From Eucommia ulmoides (lineage: Eukaryota; Streptophyta; Magnoliopsida; Garryales; Eucommiaceae), in the NCBI GenBank assembly GCA_016647705.1, contig CM028335.1:9872905-9936904 (forward strand): 64,000 bases of DNA, written 5' to 3'. Position 1 is the first letter of the stretch, and the number at the start of each line of letters is the position of its first letter. The notes under the pieces are model-generated. The model saw only the letters and a list, made by a program, of their open reading frames with translations. It was not told the DNA's origin and searched no databases. Of this stretch, positions 35,045 to 46,593 are shown piece after piece. Made by a program: the position numbers and the translations under genes.

Positions 35045-38000
35045 GCAACTACAACTAGAAATGAAAATATTTTTATGTTTTTAACAGAATGAAAGTAGTA
35101 AATACTATACTATACTATTCTAGGCAATGACAACCTAATAGCAATTTATAAGAGACAGGAATACAAATATGCAACTACATGAAATGAAAATATTTTTTGT
35201 ATTTTTAAAAGACCAAACCTTATATAGGTTGCCTACATATCTTTGTTTCCATAACGAATCAGGTCGACATGTACTTCTAGCATGCAAACTAGACTAAACT
35301 ATTTGGATACGTGACCAAACACGCACATGGGTCGCCTAAGTATCTCAGATTAATGAGAATCAAGTCTTCACGTGGTTCGTTTATGTTAGGTTAAACTATA
35401 AGGTTTATTTATTTTAGGTGACCGAACCTTACGTGGGTTACGTACATACTTTGGCGGGTAACCGAAGATCATGTCATCACATAGTTCATTCTTGTTAAGC
35501 TGAAAGATGGGGTTAGTTTTATTTAATTTTAGTTGATTATTAGTTGGTTTTAGTTGTGAACAACATGATATAGACATAACCTCTTTGATTTTGTCAAGAG
35601 CACCTTAACCGAATTCTTTTATTTTGGTTAGTTAGTGTTAGTATGTGAGTTGTTGGATAAAATTGAAAATAAGTACTATATATTTATGCTAGTCCTACTC
35701 GTAATTAAGAAAAATGGGAAGGTTTCTAAAGAAGAATCATACATAACCCCAAAGGAATATAGGCCCTCCTTTTATCCCATTTTTTTAGCCACAAGGGTTT
35801 GAAGGTGCAGTGTATGTGTGTGTGTGTGTCTGTGTGCCAGTCCACAAGAATACTAGGCTACGATCTTGATGTTTAGCATAAAGTAAATCTGGTTATTAAT
35901 AGTATATAGTTAGATTAACAATTAGTAAAGAGTTAGTTTGAAGTGTTTTTTAGAGAATCGTAGAGTTTATACACAACTCATGGTGTGATAGATGTTTTGT
36001 TTGAATCCTCACATGTTCTCGGATGATTTGGGTCCTCACATGTCCTTAACATGTTCTCAGACGTTCTTGATGTTTTTGAGATAGTTTTGTTTGATTTGGA
36101 CATAGTTTGGTGATTATAACAAGAATTAAGTGTTATTTGGTTATTTATAGATTATGTGCTTATATACATGAAAGTAAAGTGTATGAACTATATATGATAT
36201 TTATAAGAAAAGTATATGAAATTTAAAACAAAATCAAGGAATCTCAAGGCACATACCTAATTTAGGAAAGTAGTCTTTCCCTAAACAATAACTCTCTTCT
36301 ACTTCTTGGTCTTCTTTGTTAGAACTCCATTGATCACCATCGACCTCTTGAGTTCTTTCTCCAAGAACCACAAGAATACCCTACTTAGGGGAAGTAGTCC
36401 TCTATGAGTAGTTATCTCTCTTTCTTCCCTGATCCTCTTGGATTGGTTTTGATCAATGATCGTATTTCTCTTGAGTTCTTGCTGCAGGAATCTCAAAAAC
36501 ACCCTCTGGGACTGAATTTCAGCAGAATACTAGCATGTTATTCAAGAAGCTTGCTTTAAAATCCTAGCCTAGCTAGAGAGATAATGTAGGACTACAACTG
36601 TTGAAAAAATGAGAACCACAGCATGCCTATTTATAGGCTCAGAGCCTAAGCATGGGTAAGTTCACAGGCTATCCCAGTCTTTTGCTTTAGGTTTGTTTGG
36701 CCAAGGGGACTTAGTCTCTTGTTTTGGTTTTCTTTAGCTTTGAACAAATTTTAGGTATAAGGAAAGATCTCAAAAGATTTGGTAATCATTACCAATCATT
36801 TAAAATCATTACCAACCATTACACTTTCTTAAGTCCTATTGGTTGCATATGGGTGCATAACACTTTCGGTTTGGTTTAGGGGCTAAGTACCGATTAGTTT
36901 CACTATTTCGGTTTAGTTGCCATTAATGATTTCAGGGTGCATTGAACATCGTCTCAATGAGTCAAATGGAATTTAATTCACTATGATGACTCATTACTTG
37001 TTGAGCACACATTCAGTTGGTTTTGAATCTAATTGGGCTAGATTGCCTTGTACCCGGCGGTTGGATCTCATGGTTTCTAGTTAACCCTAAGATATTTTGG
37101 TGAAAATATCTTGATACCTTGAACGTAGACCTTCCATGCCATACCAAGCAATAAATGATTGATGGGATGTACATTTCATGCATTGTCTAGGTGGCAAACG
37201 AATTTGGTTTGGATCCTATAACGGGTAGTCACATTTCAAGGTTTTAGGTTAACTCAAAGATATTTTGATCAAAATATCTTGATACCTTGAATGTGGCCTC
37301 CCCATTTCATCCCAATCATTTAATTCTTGATGTAATGGGCATTTAATGCACATCAAATTCCTAGCTTAGGTAGCGAACTGAATCGATTTAGTTTCGATAA
37401 CGGCTGGTTACCTCCTAAGTGTCTTGGTTTCCCTTTTAGATATTTGTGTAGAGCATATATAGGGGTTATTTTTATAATTTCAAGGCTCCTTTATGGGCCT
37501 TTTAATGATAGGTAGGCCTTCAATTCATTAGGCCTAGGGTGGTTTGTCATGGCAACTTGGATTGGTGTAATTCCAAACCAAGCCCAAGTCCTTAATAACC
37601 TTGGTGATTTAGGGCTTTATCATGACCTTTCCAAGTCTTGATAAAAGTCTCTTGTATTGTTTCTAGATGGTATTTGATGAAATATGCATAAATGAAACAA
37701 AATGTTTTTTGTGGTAAACCAACAAAATTCAGTGATAGTAGATGTTTTAGGGACAAGGTAGATAGCCGAGGTAATTATTTGAAATAACCTATAATTAAAG
37801 GGTTGTGGTTAATTTTTATTTATACTAAATATTATTTAAGGAAAATTAACCTTTAATAAAGTCATCTTAGGCCCCCTCAAATTATAGGACTTTCGAGGTT
37901 GACCCGAAAATATTTATGTAGCTAAATTTAGTCAAATTTAATAGTTTTCATGTCTTCAAATGTTTTTTTGGTATTTTTATATATTATACAGTTTGATCCA

Positions 38001-38096
38001 GGTAGAAATTCATTCCCCTTAAATCTAAGTTTAAAATTTATCTGAACTTGTACTTGATTCGACACTAACTAGGCGGGACGAAATGCGGTGTCTACA
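35045..38096 (-). mobile_element. Tat/Ogre-like Gypsy LTR (probable 3' LTR)
   Basis: On the minus strand it starts TGTAGACACCGCATTTCGTCC at 38096, the characteristic start of Tat/Ogre-type LTRs. A palindromic TATA box CCTATAAATAGG lies at 36626-36637. Further down are three degenerate units at about 35200-35530 with a GGTTGCCTACATATC ... GAATCAGGTC ... pattern that is familiar from this lineage. The low-coordinate limit is uncertain because a solo LTR abuts at 35044. A tandem duplication of roughly 120 bp is visible at 36250-36500. Confidence 0.55.
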
Positions 38097-38300
38097 TTTC
38101 TGCAACTTACTTTTCTGTTATGTGCCTTTCCATGCTTTAAATTTTTGCAATTAACTTTTCTACACTACACCTTCATGCACTTTTAATTTCTGCATTGACT
38201 TTTCTATTATGTATCTTTTTGTCTTTTACTTTTTTATGATACTTTTTTTTGTTCTGTGCCTTTCCACACTTCAAATTTCTTGCAATTTTACTTTCTCATT
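38097..38300. repeat. Degenerate tandem repeats next to the LTR
   Basis: About three units of 60-80 bp with TTTCTGCAACTTACTTTTCTG, TATGTGCCTTTCCATGC and TTTGCAATTAAC blocks. In the minus-strand sense they lie just before the LTR. Confidence 0.6.
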
Positions 38301-38504
38301 TATTTACTCTTTTCATATAAACAAAAATGTCTTAACTACAAAAACAGCAAGGGGAGAGTTACCCATATTCCATTTTTGGTTTCTCAACTTGGGTGAGACT
38401 TTAAATTTCAGATTGAGGGGGGTACTGCCCCAAGGAAGTTTTCTTAGTTAGGCTAAATTTCCAAACTAAAACACTACGTCTCATTCCCATCAAACTATTG
38501 TTAC

Positions 38505-39345
38505 TTTTCAAGTTGATTTCTTCATGACGAGGATCCTTAAAAAAAATATGTTTTACTTTATTTGAGGAAATTATTCATAAAAAGGTTTTCCAAAAAAATT
38601 GTTTTTAGTTTTTAAAAGTGTTTATTCAACAAATATCCTAAAAACTGTGTCCACTTTACTTAAGGAATTTCTTCATAAAATGTTTTTCCTATTTTTTTTT
38701 TTATATTCCAAAGATTTCTTTATAACAAGGATCCTCAAAGTATTTTATTTGGAAAAGAAGAGATTTGTTCATAAAAGTTTATCCTAAACTACTTGTTTTT
38801 ACTTTCCAAAAGGAATTTCATTATAATAAGATTTTCAAACTGTTTCGATTTTCCAAGAGGATTTTTTCATGTAAAGGGCCCTCAAAAAATTATCTTCTAC
38901 TTAAAAGGGAACTTCTTCATAACAAGAGTTTTCTAAAATATTTTTGTTTTTATTTTGCAAAAGGATTTCTTCATAAGAAGGGTACTCACAAATGTTTTTA
39001 CTTTCAAAAAAGGAATTTCTTCATAATAAGATTTTCCTAAAATATTTTCCTTCGTTTTCAAATGGATGACTTCATAAAAAGGATCTTCCAAAAATATATT
39101 CCACTCTACTTAAAATGAACTTCTTCATAATCAAAATTGTGGAATATTTTTTTTTACTTTCTTAAAAAATGAAAAAAAATATATATATTTCCTCATAATA
39201 AGGATCTTAAAAAATAAAAAGATTTCTTGATAATAAGGATCTTTCTCAAAAAATAGATCTTTTCATAATAAGGATCCCAAAAAATATTTTTATTTAAGTA
39301 TTTTTACGTTTTACTTTTTTCTCCTTATTTCTGCCGAGGAATTTT
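38505..39345. repeat. Minisatellite block 1 (TTCATAATAAGGATC type)
   Basis: About 17 degenerate units of roughly 45-50 bp with the consensus TTTCCAAAAGGAATTTCTTC followed by ATAATAAGGATCCTCAAAAATA. The same satellite appears at 41990-42560, followed by the same unique flank. Confidence 0.8.
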
Positions 39346-39760
39346 TGTATACATATAATATTTTCGTCTAACAAAGTAGCCTAAACTAAAAATAAAGAAA
39401 TAATTAAAAAAAAAAAAAAATCAACCCCTAGCGACCAATTTATCGATTCCTTGCATAATTGGTAGGTGGTCTAAAAAGGGGACATTTGCCTTTTTATTTT
39501 GGTTTTAAATTCTTTTTAATGAAAAACAAGGGAGTATCACTTTTAACTAAGCTAAAAATATATTGGATTTGTTTTAATATAAAAGATTACTCAGACAAAG
39601 GTACAATTTTTGGATGGGTGACGTGGAGTGCCTAACATCTTCTACAAGCATAAGCGACCCCCAAACTTTAAGAATTCTCTAGTTAGGAGAAATTCCGAAA
39701 AATTCGATCCGGAGTCTATCTTTGAGGAGGAGAAAGAAAAGCCTGAATAGGACTTGACCA
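39346..39760 (-). mobile_element. Tat/Ogre-like 5' untranslated block, copy 1
   Basis: Read on the minus strand, the sequence near 39665-39600 (GGGGGTCGCTTATGC ... GTTAGGCACTCCACGTCACCC) matches a block that plant Tat/Ogre elements carry downstream of the 5' LTR. The flank from 39346 to 39600 matches 42560-42790 in order. Confidence 0.5.
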
Positions 39761-39980
39761 AGATTTCTATATCTTTTTAGGGTTTTAAAGTTGAGAAAAT
39801 CTCTTAATACTACCCTTTTACTTTCTTTTTCTTTCTTTTTCTTTTTTTTTTTAGAGCAAAATGGCTGACTTGTGGCCTTTTTCATTAGGTTTGAATTATT
39901 ATTTTTATTATCAACAAAAATAACCGGCCACATCGTAGCCTGTTTCTTGCATGGGAAAAGGAGGGCCTGCAAAGTTACAA

Positions 39981-40563
39981 ACCCCCGTCCCACCACCCCT
40001 TAATTTTCCCAATCCCCCCACGCCCTTATTAATTTCTCCAACACCTCTCTATTTTTTTTAAATATTATTAAAAAAATTAAAATCAAATATATTTAATTAT
40101 TATAAAAAAAATATTTTTTTATAAATTTTGGAAACTTTTAATTTTTTAAAAATAGAATATTTGTATTTAATTTTTTAAAATTTTGCTATTTTTCAAACTT
40201 GTATTTAGAAAAAAAAATTAAAAATTAATATACTTATCATATTTAATAATTTTTTATCATATATTTAAACAAATATTTTTATTAATGTTTAACTAAATTT
40301 TAATTTTTAATTAATACGGTTCGTATCATATTTTTTTGAGAGCCGAAGGTGGTGAAATTTTAGGGCACCTAGGGTACCCTATCTGTGTCCAAAATTGATC
40401 GAATTAATTTCTTTTAAAAATTAATAAAAAATATTATTTATATGAATTAAATATATTTGATTCTAATTTTTATTTTATTTTATAAGATTTAAAAAATGGG
40501 CGGTTGGAGAAATTAAGGGGTGGGGTGGAGGGGTTGGGGAAATTAAGGGGTGGGGGTGGGGGC
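39981..40563. mobile_element. MITE with long terminal inverted repeats
   Basis: The terminal inverted repeats extend roughly 150 bp. The left (39981 on) reads ACCCCCGTCCCACCACCCC then TTAATTTTCCCAA. The right end reverse-complemented reads GCCCCCACCCCCACCCC then TTAATTTCCCCAA, and similarity continues through the AAATCAAATATATTTAATT block. No coding capacity. No clear target duplication was found, so the superfamily is not decided (Mutator-like or hAT-like are possible). Confidence 0.65.
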
Positions 40564-40826
40564 CAACAACTTCCCTAACTCCATGTAAGAAACGGGCAAC
40601 AATGTGGGCGATTTCGTTGTTAATAATACAAAAAATCAAACATAAGCGGCCGCAAGTCGGTCGTTTTTGCTCTTAAAAAAGGATAAAAGTTTAAAGGGGC
40701 ATCAGTCAAATATTTTTGCAACTTTAAAACCCTAAAAAGTTAAAGAACTCCTTGGCCAGTGTTGTGACAGCAACCCTATAAGGCTCCGATTGAGGCGCTC
40801 TCAAATCGTAACTGTCCGATCGAGAG

Positions 40827-41033
40827 CGAGACCAGGGAATCATGAATAATGTCATCAATAATATCTTCAAGAAGCTTATGCAGGAGTTCTCCAGTCTCAC
40901 AAGGTACAACAAGAAGTTGATGATTAGGTCGAGGAAATCCCAGACAGCCGTGAGACTAGTTCTTCTCGGTGAATTGACCAAGCACACCTTGTCGGAAGGA
41001 ACAAAAGTTTTGATGAAATTCACAAGCTCTTGA
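40827..41033 (+). pseudogene. Histone H2B 3' fragment (pseudogene)
   Basis: From about 40836 the frame reads [17 protein letters not shown], then [20 protein letters not shown], then [15 protein letters not shown] and ends KFTSS at a stop. This is the C-terminal half of plant histone H2B (family GIMNSFINDIFEKLAQE..., [43 protein letters not shown]). The histone-fold helices 2 and 3 and the C-terminal helix are covered, and the ubiquitinated lysine before FTSS is kept. The N-terminal tail and first helix are absent upstream, and several conserved residues are changed (for example the Pro-Thr of KKPTIT and the Pro of LPGEL). H2B genes lack introns, so retrocopying cannot be told from DNA-level capture. 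It sits between two blocks of a Gypsy remnant and is not expected to work. Confidence 0.85.
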
Positions 41034-41379
41034 ATGTGTTTGGTAATTTGATTTGCTTGATCTAGTGCATCAATTAAGATTTAATTGAAGATCAATCAAA
41101 ACATTAAAATTATGTATCTAGAACCAATCAATTGGTCAGAAATCCAAGACAATTTTTTATTTTTTATTTTTTTTTTGGGGGGGGAGGGGGGAGAACCATC
41201 AATTTTTTGGGTAATTAACTTATTGGGTCTTACTTGAACAGATCCTCATTCTTCAGAACTATCTTGGATTATTGAAACTATTATTGTTCTTCCATGGAAA
41301 AATGGAAGTAAGCACACAACATAAAAAGTAAGAAAAAACAAGGTTGATCTTTTTTATCAATCTCAATTTCTGAAATAGA

Positions 41380-41420
<41 letters not shown>

Positions 41421-41989
41421 GACTAAATGTCCCCTCCTTAGATTGCAAAGTGCATCGCTATGTGCAAAATAAGTGAGAGAGAAAAAAAGGATTATTATAT
41501 GATTAGATGAGAGTTTGGCAACGGTGGCTTGATTGATCAGCCGGTGGTGGTTGTCAATCGTGGCAATGGTGGTTGTTGATTGTTATAGTAGAAGTATAGA
41601 AGACAAAGGTGTAGAATGGAATGTAGAAAAATCACTTTCTATCCTTAAAGTTTTGGGTAATTGTTTAAATTGACCCATTAAATTTGTTTTAGGTAAAATA
41701 AAATATAGGGGTGCAAAGTGTGATTAATTCATATAGGCTGAATAGAGGAAATTAACTTTAGACATGAAATAACCAAAATACTGTTACTATAACATTGACC
41801 TAACAAATTTGTCAATCAGGCAAATAGAAACCAAAAATGAAATGTCGGGGACCCAATGTGTCTATTCCTAAATACTGGGGGACTAATTGAACACCGGACA
41901 CATTTGTAAGGAACCAAAAAAGGTCACTAAACCTTCTCTTTAATTTCTTAAGTTCCTTCCAAAGAATTTGGCATTTACTTTTACGGCTA
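41034..41989. other. Intergenic DNA, no gene seen
   Basis: Contains a T-rich then G-rich tract (about 41160-41193), an (AAT)n microsatellite (41381-41416) and a GGTGG-rich stretch (41515-41575). No coding region or RNA gene was recognised. Confidence 0.5.
41381..41416. repeat. (AAT)n microsatellite
   Basis: About 12 AAT units without interruption. Confidence 0.9.
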
Positions 41990-42419
41990 TGTACTATATC
42001 TACTTTACTTAAGGAATTTCTTCGTAAAAAGTTTTTTTTCCTTCTAAAAACTAATTTTACATTCCAAAAAGATTTCTTCATAACAAGGATCTTCAAATAT
42101 TTCTACAGTCAAAAGAAGGGATTTATTCACAATAAGCACCATCAAAAAAATGTTTTCTGCTTAAACGAGAACTACTTCATAAAAGGATTTTCCTAAAATA
42201 TTGTTTTCTTATTTTAAAAAACAAATCTTCGTAATAAGGATTCTCAAAAATGTTTTTGCTTTCAAAAAAGGAATTTTTACATAATAAGATTTTCCTAAAT
42301 ATTTTCCTTACTTTCCAAATGGAACGGCCATAAAAAGGATATTTTAAAACTATTTTTCACTCTTTCTAAAAGGAATTTCTTCATAATAAGGATTACAAAA
42401 ATATTTTTTTTACTTTGTT

Positions 42420-42456
<37 letters not shown>

Positions 42457-42560
42457 CTTCAAATCATTAAAAAAAAATGTCTATATAATAAGGATCTTTC
42501 TCAGAAAACGGATCTCTTCATAATAAGGATCCCAAAAAAAAATATTTATTTAAGTATTTT
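41990..42560. repeat. Minisatellite block 2 (same satellite as 38505-39345)
   Basis: About 11 degenerate units with TACTTAAGGAATTTCTTC, AACAAGGATCTTCAAA and TTTTCCTAAAATATT blocks. It includes a (TA)n run at 42423-42454 at the same relative place as the TATATATA run near 39180 of block 1. Confidence 0.8.
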
Positions 42561-43020
42561 TCTTTTTAATATTTCTCCTTATTTCCGCCAAGAAATTTCT
42601 ACATGCATTTAATATTTCAGTTGCCAAAGTAGCTTAACTAAAAAAACAAAAAAAACAATGCCTTGGGAGCCAAACTTGTTGATTTGATTCATAATCAATT
42701 GGCAGTCCAAAAGCGAGTATAGGGAATATCATTTTAAACTAAACTAAAAATCATTAGGATATGTTTTAATTTAAAAGATTATTTAGAAAAACTGACCGTC
42801 AATCTGTAAGACTTATCTGGTTATGCTAATATTTTCTAGTCAAATTTGTATCATTTATAAAATAAAATAGTACTTTCAAAATCTTGATGACCTAACACAC
42901 CATTTAAACTCAATAATAGGTGGCAATTCTTTTTCTCTTCTATTTTTCAAAAAACAATCAACCAAGAACTTTGTTTTCAAAAATCGACGCCTAGAAAATC
43001 TCAGAATCTGTTTTCGTAAA
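42561..43020 (-). mobile_element. Tat/Ogre-like 5' untranslated block, copy 2
   Basis: Matches 39346-39600 in order (TTTCTCCTTATTTCCGCC, AAAGTAGCTTAACTAAAA, TTTTAATTTAAAAGATTA). On the minus strand near 42930-42890 it reads GAATTGCCACCTATTATTGAG and GTGTTAGGTCATCAAG, a block known from the 5' region of Tat/Ogre-type elements. Broken remnant without gag or pol. Confidence 0.5.
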
Positions 43021-43350
43021 AGATTTCAAAATAAGCTTATCCAAATTCATTTCAAGAAATGATAGATTAATAACTTCAAATGTATTTTCAGGGTGCGTCA
43101 ATATCTTTGATGGAGCTTTTAAACTATGATATATTTCACTTTTTCCACTCAAAGTCGTTAGATAAATTACAATTAAAATATGATCAAAAGACTCAAGTCA
43201 AACTTTAACAATTCATTCCTCCAATTATATACACCATTTGTTAAGGGTTTGCATATACCTATTTATCTTCTGACCCATAGTATGAATGTAATTACAAGAT
43301 GAAGTTTGTAATTACATATATTTGGTCTTATTCATATACTTGCGGATAAC

Positions 43351-43368
43351 CCGTGCCTAAAGGCACGG
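43351..43368 (-). terminator. Helitron 3' terminal hairpin
   Basis: CCGTGCCT/AGGCACGG, an 8-bp perfect stem with a 2-nt loop, followed on the minus strand by GTTATCCGCAAG. The same block in a variant form ends the element at 17322. Confidence 0.7.
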
Positions 43369-43712
43369 ACTGAAAAAAACTTATTTAGAAATGAACACAT
43401 CACTAAACAAGATACCAACATATTTGTTATTAAGATTTATAAAGATAATTGAGAAACAAATAGAACGATTGTCCTTTTTAAATACAACTTAAAACAATAA
43501 CTTGGATTAAATTAAAACGAAATAACAAAGATAATTAAACAATATCAATTATTCAGTTATCTCATAATATTATCTTCATCAGTGTTGAACGTTTTTGCCC
43601 AATTCCTGCAATAATTAGCAAGGATAATGAAAAACTATTGATAAATATTTATAATCAATCAACAGAATAAATTACCAATTGAATTACCGTATCAACTTTT
43701 CAGTTGAGATCA

Positions 43713-44640
43713 TCACAGCAAAACTTCTAGATAAACAATATTTGTTGTTGAGAGAGATGTATCGTCAGGGAGAAGTACACTTAATCGATCAAATGATGTG
43801 CATCTTGATAAAACAACATATAATTGGTCATGGCTAAAAACTGGTATAGTCAAATTAACTTTAACAAATTTTACAGATTGTCCTTGTGATTTATTTATTG
43901 TCATGGCATATGCCAAACGAACTGAAAATTGTTGCCTTGTCATTTGAAAAGGAAATTGAGAAGATGATAGCATTAAAGATATTATAGGAATGAATGCCAA
44001 ATTTTCAGCTTTATCCCCTGTCCAAATTTTAGCCTCAATTATACACGAAGCACACCTAACAACAATCAGTCGAGTGCCATTACAAAGTCCATCAGTCAAT
44101 GCAATATTTCTCAATAACATTATTGGACAACCTATTTTTAAATCTAGCTTGAACGGTGGTAATCCTGAAAGATTTAATGAATTTAAATACTCATTAGGAT
44201 AATGATTTATGACTTGAGAATCAACTCCATCATCTTTTGACATTTTGTCTGCAGCCAAGTATGTGATAATATTTCTTGGAAATATCTCTAATGCTGCTGA
44301 ATTTATAGTAGTGACATCATCATTTCGTACAAAAAGAATAGACCGTTCAGTTAGAAATACAGAAGTAACAGTACCAGGCATATCTAGATGTGGATAAACA
44401 AAAAAAATCAATTTTCTCATATTACGACACTTGTGTATGATTGATGGTAATTCTACGATTTCACGCGGATCACTTCCAATCTAAAAAAAAAAAGTTACAG
44501 ATGCATGTACATAAAAAAATAGGGGATGAGTTACTAATAAATAATATTATTATACAAATAAAATTGGAAATTATCTTGAGTAAGTATCTAGAGAACTTTG
44601 CATTATCCACATTTGTACTACTTAAGTGCATATTCATGTC
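43713..44640 (-). pseudogene. Helitron Pif1-type helicase, C-terminal part
   Basis: A 235-residue open stretch (44420 to 43713) carries late motifs of the Pif1/RecD-like helicase of Helitrons: the [12 protein letters not shown] region, [20 protein letters not shown], the [15 protein letters not shown] motif and the [13 protein letters not shown] motif, ending near the natural C-terminus. Sequence at about 44640-44580 (NMHLSSTNVDNAKF) belongs just upstream and is separated by a short AT-rich insert. The Walker A and B motifs and all of the front half of the helicase are absent. In an intact element this domain unwinds DNA during rolling-circle transfer. A host Pif1 gene is unlikely because Helitron N-terminal sequences lie directly upstream. 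Confidence 0.82.
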
Positions 44641-44645
44641 TAAAG

Positions 44646-46593
44646 TCAATACATGTATATCTTTCCAAAGGAATGACCATCTAAACGATGCGGCAACCCT
44701 CTTTTTTGGTACTCAATTGTATAAACATGGCCAACTTCTTTCCCGAATATTTGCGTCTTTTCAATCTCTATCATCAATGCATTTTTTTTCAACTCAAACA
44801 CACAGGCAATTAAATTTAGGCGGTCAGTTGGATTTTGATGCGGCAAAATAATTCGTTGACCTATTTGATCAGGTTCCAACCCATCTATGGCTCCATCACA
44901 TATACTTTGGTATAGTTCACCACGAATATTTTTTTGATTGAGCCTAAAGTAATTTGAACGATTTTGTTCAGTTGTAGCCCATACATCTACCAAGAACTCT
45001 TGAAATAGTCTTCTTCCTCATAAAATTGTAGAATATTCTATTGGTCTTTCAAAGGAACGATAACTATAATATTGCATTTGAGTTAATCTATCATTTGTAT
45101 ATTAACCATTGATCACATTCCACTATTTGAATCCAGGTTCCCATCCAAGTCCACCAAAAGGGAACAACAAAATAACATGCAATGGTAAATAAGCAGAATG
45201 ACATTCATTGATTTGCATTAGTTTGTTGGATCCCCTTAAATGTAAAATAATATCCCTCATCCCAATGATCTCAGTTTTATCTCTTGGTAATATAACTGCT
45301 ATTTTATTTATTTTTGGCAAGTTGTACCACCGACGATCTGTAGTTGTACTATAATGAAGAATAGTCGGCAGATTTTGTTGTTCAACATCCATTTGATTTA
45401 ATATTGCGTAAGCCTGACGGAACTTATTCACGAATACGTTATGTTACAACAAACTATTCTGAATAGTTTGTAGAACATCGCTTTTTAAATTAGGACTTCT
45501 ACGGCACCATGCGGCTAAGGCGGATTCGGGATCGTAAATATACAATTGAGAGTACGATGCATCTTGTCCTGATTCTGGAATTAATATTCTTGTTCGATGA
45601 TGCAATTCTCCATGTATGGTAAAAATTGTTGGCCCCCTTCTATCAAGTACTCTTTCGTCTAGCTTAGCACCAAGGCTTGTAAAAGCATTAGTTGCATTAT
45701 ATTCTCAAGTGTAACGACGGAACGATTTTGATATTTCATCAATGCCGTCAAATAAGACTTTAATTTCTGAAGGGTGTGCAAGAAGCAACGGAAATTTAAC
45801 CTTTCCTGGTAAACACCATGTACCAAAAAGTGGACGTTGTTTAGATGATTTTGACAATCTTTCATCAATCCAATGTAACGCAGAACAATAAGGGCACATG
45901 ACATCCATTCTACCAAGGGAATTCTCGCAATTTGATTCTCGCAAAAATGTTCATTTGTTGAAGTTGGCCTGCATTTGATAATAAAAAATTGAATAAATTA
46001 ATTAAAAAATCAAAATTGATAATCCATTAAGTTAATCTATATAATAAAGTTTGACTTACCTTCTCTCAGAAAGTATAACTGATTGTTCAACATCTGTCGT
46101 TGAATCTTTAGCTTTCTCTCGCTCCCTTAGTGCTCGTTGAGCTAAAACACATTTTGAGCGTAGTTTAACAAAATTAACTCTTTATCTTTCTCTTCGTGCT
46201 CGTTGAGATATAACACACTTTGATATGTTTTCATTGGATGCTCTACAATGAAGAATTGAAGAATTAAGGAATATTAATTGAAGAATTGAACAAACTAAAA
46301 TAAAATAAGTAATTATTGTACCTTTCATTATCCACCGTTTCTTGAGTAGTTTGGTCCCTACGAATTCGTTTCGGTAGAGACTCGAATGATTCTTCTAAAA
46401 ATAGTTGTTTCTTTTCCAAATATTGACGCTTCAGAAAATTTAGATGATTAAATTCTTCTTGTTCCCTTTGTGCTCGTTGAGCTATGACACACCTTGATAA
46501 GCCATTATTATTAGAATTTTCTTCGTGCTGACTTTCCAAATTATGACGTTCTTCCATTTCTCGACCACTTTGTATTCGTTGTACTAAAGTCAC
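44646..46593 (-). pseudogene. Helitron Rep N-terminal region, broken
   Basis: From high to low coordinates: a charged Arg/Gln/Glu-rich N-terminal piece (46593-46264, with RCVIAQRAQREQEEFNHL), a CPYCSALHWIDERLSKSS zinc-finger-like block with HPSEI and FDGIDE (45944-45720), YSQLYIYDPESALAAWCRRS at about 45560-45490, the Helitron N-terminal domain (45431-45123, FRQAYAILN, YNLPKINKIAVIL, GMRDIILHLRG, HSAYLPLHVILLFPFG) and the segment before the Rep catalytic centre (44993-44646, STEQNRSNYFRLNQKNIR, VYTIEYQKRGLPH). The HUH signature that should follow RGLPH is gone. The reading continues into helicase sequence, so the Rep centre and front half of the helicase were lost in one or more deletions. 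Stops and frame changes split it into at least five pieces. Confidence 0.8.

Noticed and set aside
38209-39040. Several Phe/Lys-rich frames of 60-91 codons
   Set aside because: They are translations of the TTCATAATAAGGATC minisatellite.
43713-44420. Host Pif1 DNA helicase gene
   Set aside because: No Walker motifs, and Helitron-specific N-terminal domains lie upstream on the same strand, so it is the helicase end of a Helitron.
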